Under the pieces are notes generated by a model that worked only from the letters and a program-made list of their open reading frames with translations, had not been told where the DNA came from and did no database searches. A stretch of 5,783 bases of DNA from Verrucomicrobiota bacterium. Lineage in GTDB: Bacteria > Verrucomicrobiota > Verrucomicrobiia > Chthoniobacterales > JAFAMB01. Location: contig JAFAXJ010000325.1 in assembly GCA_019241095.1 (NCBI GenBank), forward strand, positions 1-5,783, given 5' to 3'. The stretch's first letter is position 1. Every line of letters starts with the position of its first letter. The position numbers and the translations under genes were made by a program. Positions 5,746 to 5,783 of the stretch are shown here, one piece after another.

Positions 5746-5783
5746 ACTCGCCGATAATTCGGAAAAGGCTCAGCGGCGTAGGT
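5746..5783. other. Right-edge segment, possible 3' end of a convergent minus-strand gene
   Basis: Too short to annotate firmly. On the minus strand two frames are open from the window edge. One ends at TAA 5744-5742 (last residues AAEPFPNYRRV), touching the rnhC stop codon. The other ends at TAG 5710-5708 (LSLFRIIGEFKGQARTYLEEF in outline), overlapping the rnhC tail by 38 nt. At most one is real and I cannot decide between them. No terminator hairpin for rnhC is visible before the edge. Confidence 0.25.

Noticed and set aside
1..5783. tRNA or rRNA genes, CRISPR arrays, insertion sequences or attachment sites
   Set aside because: I looked for direct repeat arrays, terminal inverted repeats, transposase or integrase motifs and tRNA-like folds and saw none.

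Overview
This window looks like a piece of a chromosome from a free-living bacterium. It has moderate GC and tightly packed housekeeping genes, and I see no sign of phage, transposons or CRISPR. A Verrucomicrobiota (PVC superphylum) origin is my best guess, but it is inference. It rests on three things: RNase HIII with its N-terminal substrate-binding domain, a small Pro-rich lipoprotein whose C-terminal motif I associate from memory with that phylum, and the general scarcity of Shine-Dalgarno sequences. No rRNA or other marker in the window settles the taxonomy.

Layout. Seven intact or edge-cut genes can be called with good support. Reading the minus strand from right to left they are mutY (A/G-mismatch adenine glycosylase), a damaged or frameshifted small gene or leader region, trpB (tryptophan synthase beta), a stand-alone LON substrate-binding-domain protein overlapping trpB by 4 nt, a small secreted lipoprotein with its own candidate promoter, tyrA (prephenate/arogenate dehydrogenase), and the 5' end of aroA (EPSP synthase), which runs off the left edge. 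On the plus strand, rnhC (RNase HIII) is divergent from mutY with only about 8 bp between the start codons. A minus-strand gene probably enters from the right edge and converges on rnhC.

How the genes fit together. aroA (shikimate pathway), tyrA (tyrosine branch) and trpB (tryptophan branch) make this a mixed aromatic amino acid cluster without trpA. mutY and rnhC form a genome-maintenance pair: MutY removes A opposite 8-oxoG, and RNase HIII cuts RNA in RNA/DNA hybrids. The LON-domain protein and the lipoprotein sit between the aromatic genes without an obvious metabolic link.

Most of the window is ordinary. The part that deserves a second look is the ~285-nt stretch between mutY and the trpB start. 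It holds the best ribosome binding site in the window in front of a reading frame that stops after 9 codons, and a protein-like sequence that would be continuous only with two +1 frame changes. It also has tandem Trp codons upstream of a trp gene, and a 23-nt inverted repeat just before trpB. I do not see a clearly new system, but this stretch is either a decayed or frameshifted small gene or a trp leader.
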